From contig JAYTOK010000084.1 of the NCBI GenBank assembly GCA_043747835.1, forward strand, positions 99,461 to 163,460: a stretch of 64,000 bases of DNA, in the 5' to 3' direction. The notes under the pieces were generated by a model. That model worked only from the letters and a program-made list of their open reading frames with translations. It did no database searches and had not been told where the DNA came from. Both the position numbers and the translations under genes were made by a program. Positions 8,417 to 15,988 of the stretch are shown one piece after another. This stretch comes from CADEED01 sp043747835. Lineage in GTDB: Bacteria; Pseudomonadota; Gammaproteobacteria; Steroidobacterales; Steroidobacteraceae. Numbering within the stretch: the first letter of the stretch is position 1; each line of letters starts with the position of its first letter.

Positions 8417-9088
8417 ATGCTCAAGAATTCGCGAATCGTCCTGTCCGCTCTGGCCCTTGTCGGTCTGGGCTGTGGCACTGCTCAAGCCACCCTCATCGAT
8501 CGCGGCGGCGGTCTCATCTATGACACCGTTCTCAACGTGACGTGGATGCAGGACGCGCTGATCACGCAGACCACTGGTGCCAGCTCGAACGGCCGCTTGA
8601 ACTGGGACTCCGCGATGGCGTACGCCTCCAGCGCGACGTACTTCGACAGCGTGCGCAATACGACGTGGGACGACTGGCGTCTTCCGCAGCAGTTCGTGAC
8701 CGCTCGCGGCAGCGCGCTCACCTACGACACACTTGGCCAGCAGAGCGAGCTGGCGTTCATGTACTACGTCAATCTGGGTTTTGCCGCGAACACGGGCCAC
8801 AATCCGTCGCTGCCCGAGCCAACGTCGACGAACTACAACCCGTTCATCAACCTGACCTACCGCGCGTACTGGACCGAGACGGCGAATCCGCTGCGTGCTG
8901 GTGAAGCGTGGGCCCTCCACTTCCACTTCGGTTCGTCGGAGATCGGTGGCAAGGGCGACCCGTCGCGCGTCTGGCTCCTTCGCGATGGCGACGTGGCCAA
9001 CAGCGTTCCGGAACCGGCGACGCTCGGCCTCCTGGGCCTCGGACTCGCGGGCATCGGTCTCGCGCGCCGCAAGCGCAAGCAAGCCTGA
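8417..9088 (+). CDS. PEP-CTERM sorting domain protein with DUF1566-like body
   Basis: 223-residue exported protein. Signal peptide (KNSRIVLSALALVGLG..AQA), a middle part with NWDSAMAYASSATY and WDDWRLPQ resembling DUF1566/Lcl modules, and a C-terminal PEP-CTERM tripartite signal over the last 27 residues: VPEP, a Leu/Gly-rich helix and the basic tail ARRKRKQA. Such proteins are cleaved and sorted by the XrtA-type exosortase and usually end up in extracellular polymer or flocs. ATG at 8417 is chosen over the upstream in-frame start because the signal peptide begins there. No exosortase is in this window. Function of the body unknown. Confidence 0.88.
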   Translation: MLKNSRIVLSALALVGLGCGTAQATLIDRGGGLIYDTVLNVTWMQDALITQTTGASSNGRLNWDSAMAYASSATYFDSVRNTTWDDWRLPQQFVTARGSALTYDTLGQQSELAFMYYVNLGFAANTGHNPSLPEPTSTNYNPFINLTYRAYWTETANPLRAGEAWALHFHFGSSEIGGKGDPSRVWLLRDGDVANSVPEPATLGLLGLGLAGIGLARRKRKQA

Positions 9089-9115
9089 CGTTCAGACGAC
9101 AGCTTCGATGATCTG

Positions 9116-9142
9116 AAAACCCCGGCCTGGCGCCGGGGTTTT
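9116..9142 (+). terminator. rho-independent terminator after the PEP-CTERM gene
   Basis: Perfect 11-bp stem AAAACCCCGGC / GCCGGGGTTTT with a 5-base loop, the right arm ending in TTTT, 28 bases after the stop codon. The A-run on the left could let it act in both directions. Confidence 0.85.
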
Positions 9143-9165
9143 CGTTTGTCGCTCCCGAAAACGCC

Positions 9166-9179
9166 TGCATACGTATTCG
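9166..9179. promoter_or_regulatory. ATACGTAT operator 1 (before halogenase-family gene 1)
   Basis: TGCATACGTATTCG, an imperfect palindrome with a central CG step as in LacI-family operators, centred about 42 bases before the ATG at 9215. One of seven copies found only in the starch locus of this window. Confidence 0.75.
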
Positions 9180-9214
9180 CGCCGCGGTCGGCGGCGGCGT
9201 GCAAACATCCGCCG

Positions 9215-10756
9215 ATGCAGGATCAGCAATCCGCACCGGTTCGCTCGGTGCTCATCGTGGGCGGCGGCACCGCAGGCTGGATGACCGCCGCCTCGCTCGT
9301 GCAGCGGCTCGGTCGCCTCGGCGTTTCCATCACGCTCGTGGAGTCGTCTGCGGTCGGCACGATCGGCGTCGGCGAAGCCACCGTGCCCGCCATCCGCCGC
9401 TACTTCGATTCGCTGGGCCTGAACTCCTTCGACGTGCTCAAGGCCACCAACGGCACCATCAAGCTCGCGATCGAGTTCGATGGCTGGCGCGGGGCGGGCC
9501 ATTCGTTCATGCATCCTTTCGGTCGTTACGGACTCGAAGCCGGTCCGGTCGCGTTCCATCACCTCTGGAATCGGCTGCGCGCCCGCGATCCTCGCGACAC
9601 GGGTGCGCTCGACGAATACGCGATGGGCGCGCAGCTCGCGCGCGCGGGCCGCATGGCGATGCCGCCCGAGAAGCCGCGCGTGGACTTCGAGCACTTCGAC
9701 TGGGCGGTGCATTTCGACGCCTCGCGCTTCGCGGGTTTCCTGCGCAGCTACGCGGAGGCGCGCGGTGTGCGCCGCATCGACGCGCGAGTCGCGGAGGTGT
9801 CGACCGACGACGAGCGGATCCGTGGCATTCGCCTCGATTCGGGTGAGATGCTCGAAGCGTCGCTGTACCTCGACTGCAGCGGCTTTCACCGGCTGCTCAT
9901 CGAGCGCGCGCTGCACGCCGGCTTCGTCGACTGGCGGCACTGGCTGCCCTGCGACCGCGCCGTCGCTCTGCCCTGCGCGGCAGCCGGCGACGAGCTCGCG
10001 CCGTACACCCGTTCGCGCGCAATGAACGCCGGCTGGACCTGGCGAATTCCGTTGCAGAACCGCGTCGGCAACGGATACGTCTATTCCTCCGATCACGTGA
10101 GCGATGACGCGGCGGTCGCGGCGTTGCGCGGTGATCTGGAAGGCGCCGCGCTCGCGGAACCCAACTTCGTGCGTTTCCGCGCCGGACACGTCGGGCGTTT
10201 CTGGATCGGCAACTGCGTCGCGCTCGGTCTGTCGAGCGGGTTTCTCGAGCCGCTGGAATCGACCAGCATCTCGCTGATCCAGATGGGCATCGACAAACTA
10301 CTGCACCTGTGGCCCGACGATGCGCCGGATCTTAGGCATTGGGCGCCGCTCGCGAACGAGTACAACCGCCTGTCGATTGTCGAGTTCGAACGGATCCGGG
10401 ATTTCATCGTGCTGCACTACGCCGCGAACGGACGCGTCGGCGAGGATGACAAGGCCGGCCTGTGGCGCTACTGCCGCGAGATGAAACTTCCCGACACGCT
10501 CGAGCGCAAGATCGCGCTGTATCGCACGCGCGGTTTGATCCAGCAGTTCGATTCGGAGAGTTTTTTCGATCCGAGCTGGCTGTGCATGTACGGCAATCTC
10601 GGGATCGATGCCGCGTCGTGGGATCCGCTGGCAAATCTCCTGCCACTCGACGAACTGGCCGAGGTCACCCGCCGCGTGCGGGCGGACATCGTGCGCATGG
10701 CGAGCGAGTGTGCACCGCACCGCGAGTTCCTGCGGCTGGCGAACGCGCTGGCGTAA
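9215..10756 (+). CDS. tryptophan halogenase family flavoprotein 1
   Basis: 513-residue FAD-dependent halogenase fold. Dinucleotide-binding motif GGGTAGW at 16-22, the active-site Lys equivalent (K83 in NGTIKL), the WxWxIP motif that blocks monooxygenase activity (WTWRIP at about 274) and LEPLESTSI with the second catalytic acidic residue (about 345) are all kept, so halide oxidation chemistry looks possible. The substrate is unknown. In Xanthomonas and Caulobacter relatives such genes sit beside TonB receptors of sugar loci. ATG at 9215 gives the usual short N-terminus. Own operator upstream; followed by pullulanase on the same strand. A second family member lies at 14329-15915. Confidence 0.88.
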   Translation: MQDQQSAPVRSVLIVGGGTAGWMTAASLVQRLGRLGVSITLVESSAVGTIGVGEATVPAIRRYFDSLGLNSFDVLKATNGTIKLAIEFDGWRGAGHSFMHPFGRYGLEAGPVAFHHLWNRLRARDPRDTGALDEYAMGAQLARAGRMAMPPEKPRVDFEHFDWAVHFDASRFAGFLRSYAEARGVRRIDARVAEVSTDDERIRGIRLDSGEMLEASLYLDCSGFHRLLIERALHAGFVDWRHWLPCDRAVALPCAAAGDELAPYTRSRAMNAGWTWRIPLQNRVGNGYVYSSDHVSDDAAVAALRGDLEGAALAEPNFVRFRAGHVGRFWIGNCVALGLSSGFLEPLESTSISLIQMGIDKLLHLWPDDAPDLRHWAPLANEYNRLSIVEFERIRDFIVLHYAANGRVGEDDKAGLWRYCREMKLPDTLERKIALYRTRGLIQQFDSESFFDPSWLCMYGNLGIDAASWDPLANLLPLDELAEVTRRVRADIVRMASECAPHREFLRLANALA

Positions 10757-10805
10757 ACGCGCTGACGGATTTGTCAACCGCGTCCGATACGGTCCCTCGG
10801 GGTTG

Positions 10806-10819
10806 TGCATACGTATTCT
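10806..10819. promoter_or_regulatory. ATACGTAT operator 2 (before pullulanase)
   Basis: TGCATACGTATTCT, about 90 bases upstream of the pullulanase start, in the 146-base gap after halogenase gene 1. Same palindrome as the other sites in this locus. Confidence 0.75.
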
Positions 10820-10902
10820 TTCGCCGGTGACCATGCATCTCGATTAGCGTCAGCCCTCCAGAGTGGGCCCGAGCCCGCCGTGTAGATAGAGGGAGTCCGC
10901 AC

Positions 10903-13900
10903 ATGTCAGCGCCGTGCCCGCGCATCCGCGCGTTTTTTCCGATGTTCGCCTTCGCGCTCCTGGGCTGTCATACCCTCGACGTCGCCGCGCAGGTCCCGCC
11001 CACCTCGGTCGGCATTCCCGGCAACTATCAGTCGGAAGCCGGCTGTGCGGGTGACTGGGATCCCGGCTGTCCGGCCACGCAGCTCGTTTACGACCCGAAC
11101 GGCGACATCTGGCGGAACAGCTTCAGCATCGCGCCTGCGGGGGGCTACGAATACAAGGTGGCGCTCAACGGCGCCTGGGACGTGAACTACGGACTGCACG
11201 CCCAGCAGAACGGCCCGAACATCCCGCTTGCGACGTCCATCGCTCCGCAGAACGTGACTTTCTACTACGACCACAAGACGCATTGGGTCACCGACAACAT
11301 TCGCTCCATCATCGCGACCGTGCCCGGCAGCTTCCAGAGTGAGCTCGGCTGTCCCGGTGACTGGGATCCCGCTTGCTTCCGCTCCTGGCTCCAGGACATC
11401 AACGATTCGTCTATCTACAGCTTCAGCACCAGCTCCATCCCGGCCGGGTCGTACGAAGCCAAGGTCGCTCTCAACGGCAACTGGGACGTGAACTACGGCC
11501 AGGGGGGCGTACAGAACGGACCGAACTTCGCGTTCACCGTGCCATCCGACGGCATGGAAGTGGTCTTCCAGTGGAACTCCGTGACCCACGACCTGCGCGT
11601 GATTGTCGGGGGCATCCGCGGCGACCTCACCAAGGCGCAGGCGTACTGGCTCTCGGCCGACACTATCGCGTGGAACGTCCCGACGGACACCGTCGTGACT
11701 CTATTCGCCGACCCGCAAGGCGCTCTCACGCTCGACGGTCCCGGCGTCGTCGCCGGCACGAACTCACGATCTTGGACGTTGACGCACGATCCGGCGGGCC
11801 TCACGGCCGCGCAGAGAGCCCGTTACCCGCATCTCGCGACGCTCGCGACGCTCGCGACGTTCCGATTGCCGCCCAACGCCGTCGCAACCGCCGCGCAGAG
11901 TCTGCAAGGCCAGATCGCCGTCGGTGCGACGCGCGCGGGCCAGGGCGTCGATGCGACGTCGCTGCAGATCCCCGGCGTTCTCGACGATCTGTATTCCGCC
12001 AACGCGGCGCCGGTGACGCTTGGCCCCAGCTTCCATAAGGGGCAGGCGACGTTGCGTGTGTGGGCGCCGACCGCGCGCGAGCTCAGCGTGCGCCTGTTCG
12101 AGGACTCGAACCCGTTGACCGCGCACACGACTCATCCGATGACGCTCGATGCCGCCAGCGGCATCTGGAGCTACACCGCGCCGGCGAGCAACCTGCTCGG
12201 GAAGTTCTATCTCTTCGAGGCACAGGTTTACGTGCGCTCGACCCAACGTGTCGAAACCAACGTCGTCACCGATCCCTATTCCGTTTCTCTCTCGCGCAAC
12301 AGCACGCGCAGCCAGATCGTCTCGCTCGACAGTCCGGATCTCCGGCCGCAAGGCTGGTCCAGGCTCGGCAAGCCCCGTCTCGCCGCGCCGGAGGACATCG
12401 TGTTGTACGAGCTGCACGTGCGCGACTTCAGCGCCACCGACGGCACGGTGCCTGCCGCCGCGCGCGGTACGTATTCGGCGTTCTCGCAGAAGCATTCGGA
12501 TGGCATGGAGCATCTGACGACGCTCGGACTGGCCGGCGTCACGCACGTGCATCTGCTGCCGACGTTCGACTTCGCCACGACGAACGAGGACAAGTCCGCC
12601 TGGCAGTCGCCCTCCTTCGAAACGCTGGCGGGTTTCCCGGCCGATTCTCCGGAACAGCAAGCGCTGGTCGCCGCGTCCGCGGATCGTGATGCGTTCAACT
12701 GGGGATATGACCCGCTGCACTACAACGTGCCCGAGGGCAGCTACTCCACGAATGCGGATGGCTCGGCGCGCATCCTCGAGTTCCGCGAGATGGTGCAGTC
12801 GCTGAACCAGAGCGGCCTGCGCATCGTGCTCGATGTGGTCTACAACCACACCAACTCCGCGGGCCAGAATCCGAACTCGATTCTCGACAAGCTCGTGCCC
12901 GGCTACTACCACCGCTTGAACGGCGACGGCGTCGTGCTCGGTGAAAGCTGCTGCGCCGATACGGCGACCGAGCACGCGATGATGGAAAAGCTCATGGTCG
13001 ATTCGATCGTGCTGTGGGCGAAGGCGTACAAGGTCGACGGCTTCCGCTTCGACATCATGGGCTTCCACCTGAAGTCCAACCTGCTGAAAGTGCGCGCCGC
13101 GTTGAATGAGCTCACGCTGGCGAAGGATGGCGTCGACGGAAAGTCGGTCTATCTCTATGGCGAGGCCTGGAACTTCGGCGTCATGGCCAACAACGGCCGC
13201 GGCGTGAACGCGATCCAGGTGAACATGGCCGGCACCGGCATCGGCTCGTTCAACGACCGTATCCGTGACGCGGTGCGTGGCGGCGGACCCTTCTCGCCGC
13301 GTCGGGATCAGGGCTTCGCGACCGGACTCTTCACGGAACCCAATGGCACGTTTGGCGGATCTGCCGCCGATGCGAAGGCGGAACTTCTGCGCCTGACGGA
13401 TCGGGTGCGGCTCGGTCTTGCCGGCAACCTCGGGAGCTTCGAGATCGTGGATGCGACGGGCGCGACCAAAGCCGGTCGCGACGTCGACTACTTCGGCATG
13501 CCGGGCGCTTTCGGCGCTTCTCCCGCGGACACGATCCAGTACATCGGCGTGCACGATGACCCGGACTGGTTCGATGCCATGAACCTCAAACTCGCGACCA
13601 CCGTGCCGCGCACCGACCGCATGCGCGTGCACCGGCTCGGCCTATCCATCGTGGCGCTCTCGCAGGGCGTGCCATTTTTCATGGCCGGTGACGAGATCCT
13701 TCGTTCGAAGTCCGCCGACCGGAACAGCTACAACTCCGGCGACTGGTTCAACCGCATCGACTGGACGTTGATGTCGAACAACTGGGGCGTCGGCCTGCCG
13801 CCGGCGCAAGGCAACGAAGAAGACTGGTCGATCATCGGTCCCGCGCTCGTCGATCCGAACCTCAAGCCCACGCCACAAGACATCAAGGGAACACTGCGTC

Positions 13901-14277
13901 ACATGCTCGAGATGCTGGTCATCCGCAAGACGAGCAAGCTGTTCCGGCTGCGCACGGCCGAGGAGATCCAGAAGGCCGTGAGCTTCTACAACGTCGGCCC
14001 TGAGCAGATTCCCGGGCTCATCGTCGAGCGCATCGTGAACACCGACAAGTTCTGCATCGGCGTGGCGCAGGCCGTCGTGCTCGTGAATGCGACGCCGCAG
14101 ATCCAGACGTTCGGTGATGCAGCGTTCCGTCAGCAATCGCTGCTGTTGCATCCGGTCCAGGCCCTCTCGAAGGATCCCGTGGTGCGCACTTCGAAGTTCG
14201 AGAAGGGCACCGGCACGTTCACGGTGCCCGCGAGGACGACCGCCGTGTTCGTGGAGCCCTGCTTCGGCCCGCGATAA
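10903..14277 (+). CDS. exported pullulanase-type alpha-1,6-glucosidase (GH13)
   Basis: 1124-residue debranching enzyme of alpha-glucans. After a signal peptide (possible lipobox LLGC at about 19-22, so perhaps a surface lipoprotein) come two copies of an X25-like domain (about 35-125 and 138-230; each has SE.GC.GDWDP and KVALNG.WDVNYG), a CBM48-like domain (about 375-480) and the GH13 barrel. Catalytic motifs: VVYNHTN, GFRFDIMGF (nucleophile D717) and YLYGEAWNF (acid/base E754). The fourth motif reads VHDDP instead of the usual HDN; the transition-state Asp (about D885) is kept. GGGAG eight bases before the ATG supports the start. Likely acts outside the cell on pullulan or branched dextrins ahead of the TonB receptor. 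Confidence 0.9.
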   Translation: MSAPCPRIRAFFPMFAFALLGCHTLDVAAQVPPTSVGIPGNYQSEAGCAGDWDPGCPATQLVYDPNGDIWRNSFSIAPAGGYEYKVALNGAWDVNYGLHAQQNGPNIPLATSIAPQNVTFYYDHKTHWVTDNIRSIIATVPGSFQSELGCPGDWDPACFRSWLQDINDSSIYSFSTSSIPAGSYEAKVALNGNWDVNYGQGGVQNGPNFAFTVPSDGMEVVFQWNSVTHDLRVIVGGIRGDLTKAQAYWLSADTIAWNVPTDTVVTLFADPQGALTLDGPGVVAGTNSRSWTLTHDPAGLTAAQRARYPHLATLATLATFRLPPNAVATAAQSLQGQIAVGATRAGQGVDATSLQIPGVLDDLYSANAAPVTLGPSFHKGQATLRVWAPTARELSVRLFEDSNPLTAHTTHPMTLDAASGIWSYTAPASNLLGKFYLFEAQVYVRSTQRVETNVVTDPYSVSLSRNSTRSQIVSLDSPDLRPQGWSRLGKPRLAAPEDIVLYELHVRDFSATDGTVPAAARGTYSAFSQKHSDGMEHLTTLGLAGVTHVHLLPTFDFATTNEDKSAWQSPSFETLAGFPADSPEQQALVAASADRDAFNWGYDPLHYNVPEGSYSTNADGSARILEFREMVQSLNQSGLRIVLDVVYNHTNSAGQNPNSILDKLVPGYYHRLNGDGVVLGESCCADTATEHAMMEKLMVDSIVLWAKAYKVDGFRFDIMGFHLKSNLLKVRAALNELTLAKDGVDGKSVYLYGEAWNFGVMANNGRGVNAIQVNMAGTGIGSFNDRIRDAVRGGGPFSPRRDQGFATGLFTEPNGTFGGSAADAKAELLRLTDRVRLGLAGNLGSFEIVDATGATKAGRDVDYFGMPGAFGASPADTIQYIGVHDDPDWFDAMNLKLATTVPRTDRMRVHRLGLSIVALSQGVPFFMAGDEILRSKSADRNSYNSGDWFNRIDWTLMSNNWGVGLPPAQGNEEDWSIIGPALVDPNLKPTPQDIKGTLRHMLEMLVIRKTSKLFRLRTAEEIQKAVSFYNVGPEQIPGLIVERIVNTDKFCIGVAQAVVLVNATPQIQTFGDAAFRQQSLLLHPVQALSKDPVVRTSKFEKGTGTFTVPARTTAVFVEPCFGPR

Positions 14278-14283
14278 TTGTTG

Positions 14284-14396
14284 TGGGGAGTGGCCCCAAA
14301 CCGCCAATCGGTGCCGGACCTCGTCCGGCTAGGCGCGATTTGAATCGCTGACGATTTGAGGTCCGGCACCGATTGGCGGTTTGGGGCCACTCCCCA
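14284..14396. repeat. long inverted repeat, 39-base perfect arms
   Basis: Arms at 14284-14322 and 14358-14396 are exact reverse complements, 35 bases apart. Each arm begins with GGGGAGTGGCCCCAAACCGCC, also seen at 61206-61270. The inner part contains further small hairpins (GCCGGAC/GTCCGGC and GCGATT/AATCGC). It lies between the convergent pullulanase and halogenase genes and enters the latter's 3' end, encoding its last 20 or so residues. It may act as a bidirectional terminator and looks like a mobile palindromic element. Confidence 0.85.
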
Positions 14397-15915
14397 CCGC
14401 CGCGCAGTGTTTCGAGATGAACTCTGCGTGGCCCGGCAACTTCTGTGCGGCCTGCGCGATAAGCGCTCGCAGGTCACGCAGGTAGCCCTGCCGGTCGTGC
14501 GGCGCGACGGCCTCGACGAACGGATGGCCCGCGCGCGGCCGCACACCCTGACCCCATAACACCTGCAACCAGCTCGAGTGCTGGAACAGGTCGTCGCTCG
14601 CGCAAAAGATTCCCGCGGTCTCGCGGAACAATTCGATGCGGTGACGCAGTGAGTCGGGTATCGACATCTCGCGGCACGCGTCCCAGAACGGTTCGCCCCG
14701 CCGATTGTTCGCGTGGTAATGCAGCACGATGAAGTCGCGCACGTATTCGTATTCCGCGGCCGCGGCGCGGTTGAATTCCCGCCGCCGCTCTTCGACGTCG
14801 CCCTGGTGGGGGAACAGCAGGATCAGCCGCTGGATCGTCACCTGGATGAGATGGATCGAGGTCGACTCGAGCGGTTCCACGAATCCGCTGGCCAGACCCA
14901 TGCACACGACGTTGCGATTCCAGAGCTGCTTGCGGCGCCCGGTCGTGAATTTCACCAGGCGCGGTTCGTCGAGCGGCTCGCCTTCGAGGTTGGCCAGCAG
15001 CAGTTCGCGCGCGCGTTCGTCGCTGGTGAAGCTCCCGCTGTAGACGTGACCGTTGCCCGTGCGGTGTTGCAGCGGGATGCGCCATTGCCAGCCGTTCTCG
15101 AGCGCCGTCGCGCGCGTGTACGGCAGCAACGGCGTGGTCCGGGCGGATGGCACCGCCAGCGCGCGATCGCAGGGCAGCCACTGCGACCAGTCGTCGTAAC
15201 CGGTCTTGAGCGTCTGCTCTATCAACAACCCGCGAAAACCCGTGCAGTCGATGAAGAAGTCCGCCGTGAGTTCGCGGCCGTCGGCCAGCTGCAGTGCCCG
15301 CACATCGCCTTCGGCGGATTGCAGCACCCTCAAGATTTTCGAATCGATCCGCCGCACGCCCATGCCCTGCGCCAGGCGCGATAGATAGGCCGCGTACAGC
15401 GAGGCGTCGAAGTGGAAGGCCCAGGCGAGGCCCGCCAGCGGCGTATCGGGAATCTTGTCGAGCCGCGCAAATCGCGCCTGCGTTGCCGCCCGGTGGTTGA
15501 AACTGTAATCCCAGAGCGAGCCGGCATTGCCGGTGCCGCCCGGCCCGGCTCCCTCGAAGCCAGCTTCCTTGAAAAAATAGTGATGGAATGGGATGTACGC
15601 GAGTTCGCGGCCGACCGGGCCGAACGCGTGCATGTATGACTGGCCCTTCTCCCACCAGTCGACGAACTCGATGCCGAGCTTGAACGTCCCCTGCGTGTTG
15701 CGCATGAAGTCGTCTTCATCGAGCTTGATCATCCGGTTGAAGCCGGCGATCGCGGGAATCGTGGCCTCACCGACACCGACGATGCCGATCTCGGAGGATT
15801 CGACCAGCGTGATGGACAGCCTCGGGCCCATGACGCGCACCAGCGCGGCGGCGGTCATCCAGCCGGCGGTACCGCCACCGGCGATTACAACCGATTTGAT
15901 TTCGCGATTGTTCAC
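14329..15915 (-). CDS. tryptophan halogenase family flavoprotein 2
   Basis: 528 residues, paralogue of the gene at 9215. GGGTAGW at 13-19, catalytic Lys K79 (NTQGTFKL), WQWRIP at about 275 and FVEPLESTSI are conserved, so an FADH2-dependent halogenase is expected; the reductase partner and substrate are not evident. It starts with GTG 73 bases after the TonB receptor gene on the same strand, separated by a terminator-like hairpin, so it is probably expressed at a lower level from the receptor transcript. The last residues, from about GSGPKPPIG on, are encoded by the long inverted repeat and are unlikely to belong to the original protein. Confidence 0.88.
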   Translation of the reverse strand: MNNREIKSVVIAGGGTAGWMTAAALVRVMGPRLSITLVESSEIGIVGVGEATIPAIAGFNRMIKLDEDDFMRNTQGTFKLGIEFVDWWEKGQSYMHAFGPVGRELAYIPFHHYFFKEAGFEGAGPGGTGNAGSLWDYSFNHRAATQARFARLDKIPDTPLAGLAWAFHFDASLYAAYLSRLAQGMGVRRIDSKILRVLQSAEGDVRALQLADGRELTADFFIDCTGFRGLLIEQTLKTGYDDWSQWLPCDRALAVPSARTTPLLPYTRATALENGWQWRIPLQHRTGNGHVYSGSFTSDERARELLLANLEGEPLDEPRLVKFTTGRRKQLWNRNVVCMGLASGFVEPLESTSIHLIQVTIQRLILLFPHQGDVEERRREFNRAAAAEYEYVRDFIVLHYHANNRRGEPFWDACREMSIPDSLRHRIELFRETAGIFCASDDLFQHSSWLQVLWGQGVRPRAGHPFVEAVAPHDRQGYLRDLRALIAQAAQKLPGHAEFISKHCAAVGSGPKPPIGAGPQIVSDSNRA

Positions 15916-15929
15916 GCCTCTAGCATCTC

Positions 15930-15967
15930 AAAAAAAACACCCGCCGGCAGACTTGCCGACGGGTGTT
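15930..15967 (-). terminator. intrinsic terminator between TonB receptor and halogenase 2
   Basis: On the minus strand a 14-bp stem with one mismatch (AACACCCG..GGCA / TGCC..GGGTGTT, loop of four) is followed by eight T. It stands 20 bases downstream of the receptor stop codon, so most receptor transcripts should end here and only read-through would reach the halogenase gene. Confidence 0.85.
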
Positions 15968-15988
15968 CAGGTCGCGGGAGCGGATGGA

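Noticed and set aside
12466..12480. GTACGTATTCGG inside pullulanase and CACGTATTCG near 14740 as extra ATACGTAT operators
   Set aside because: Only one half matches and both are within coding sequence.
11764..13632. A 622-codon open frame on the minus strand inside pullulanase
   Set aside because: No recognisable domain and wholly antisense to a clear GH13 enzyme.
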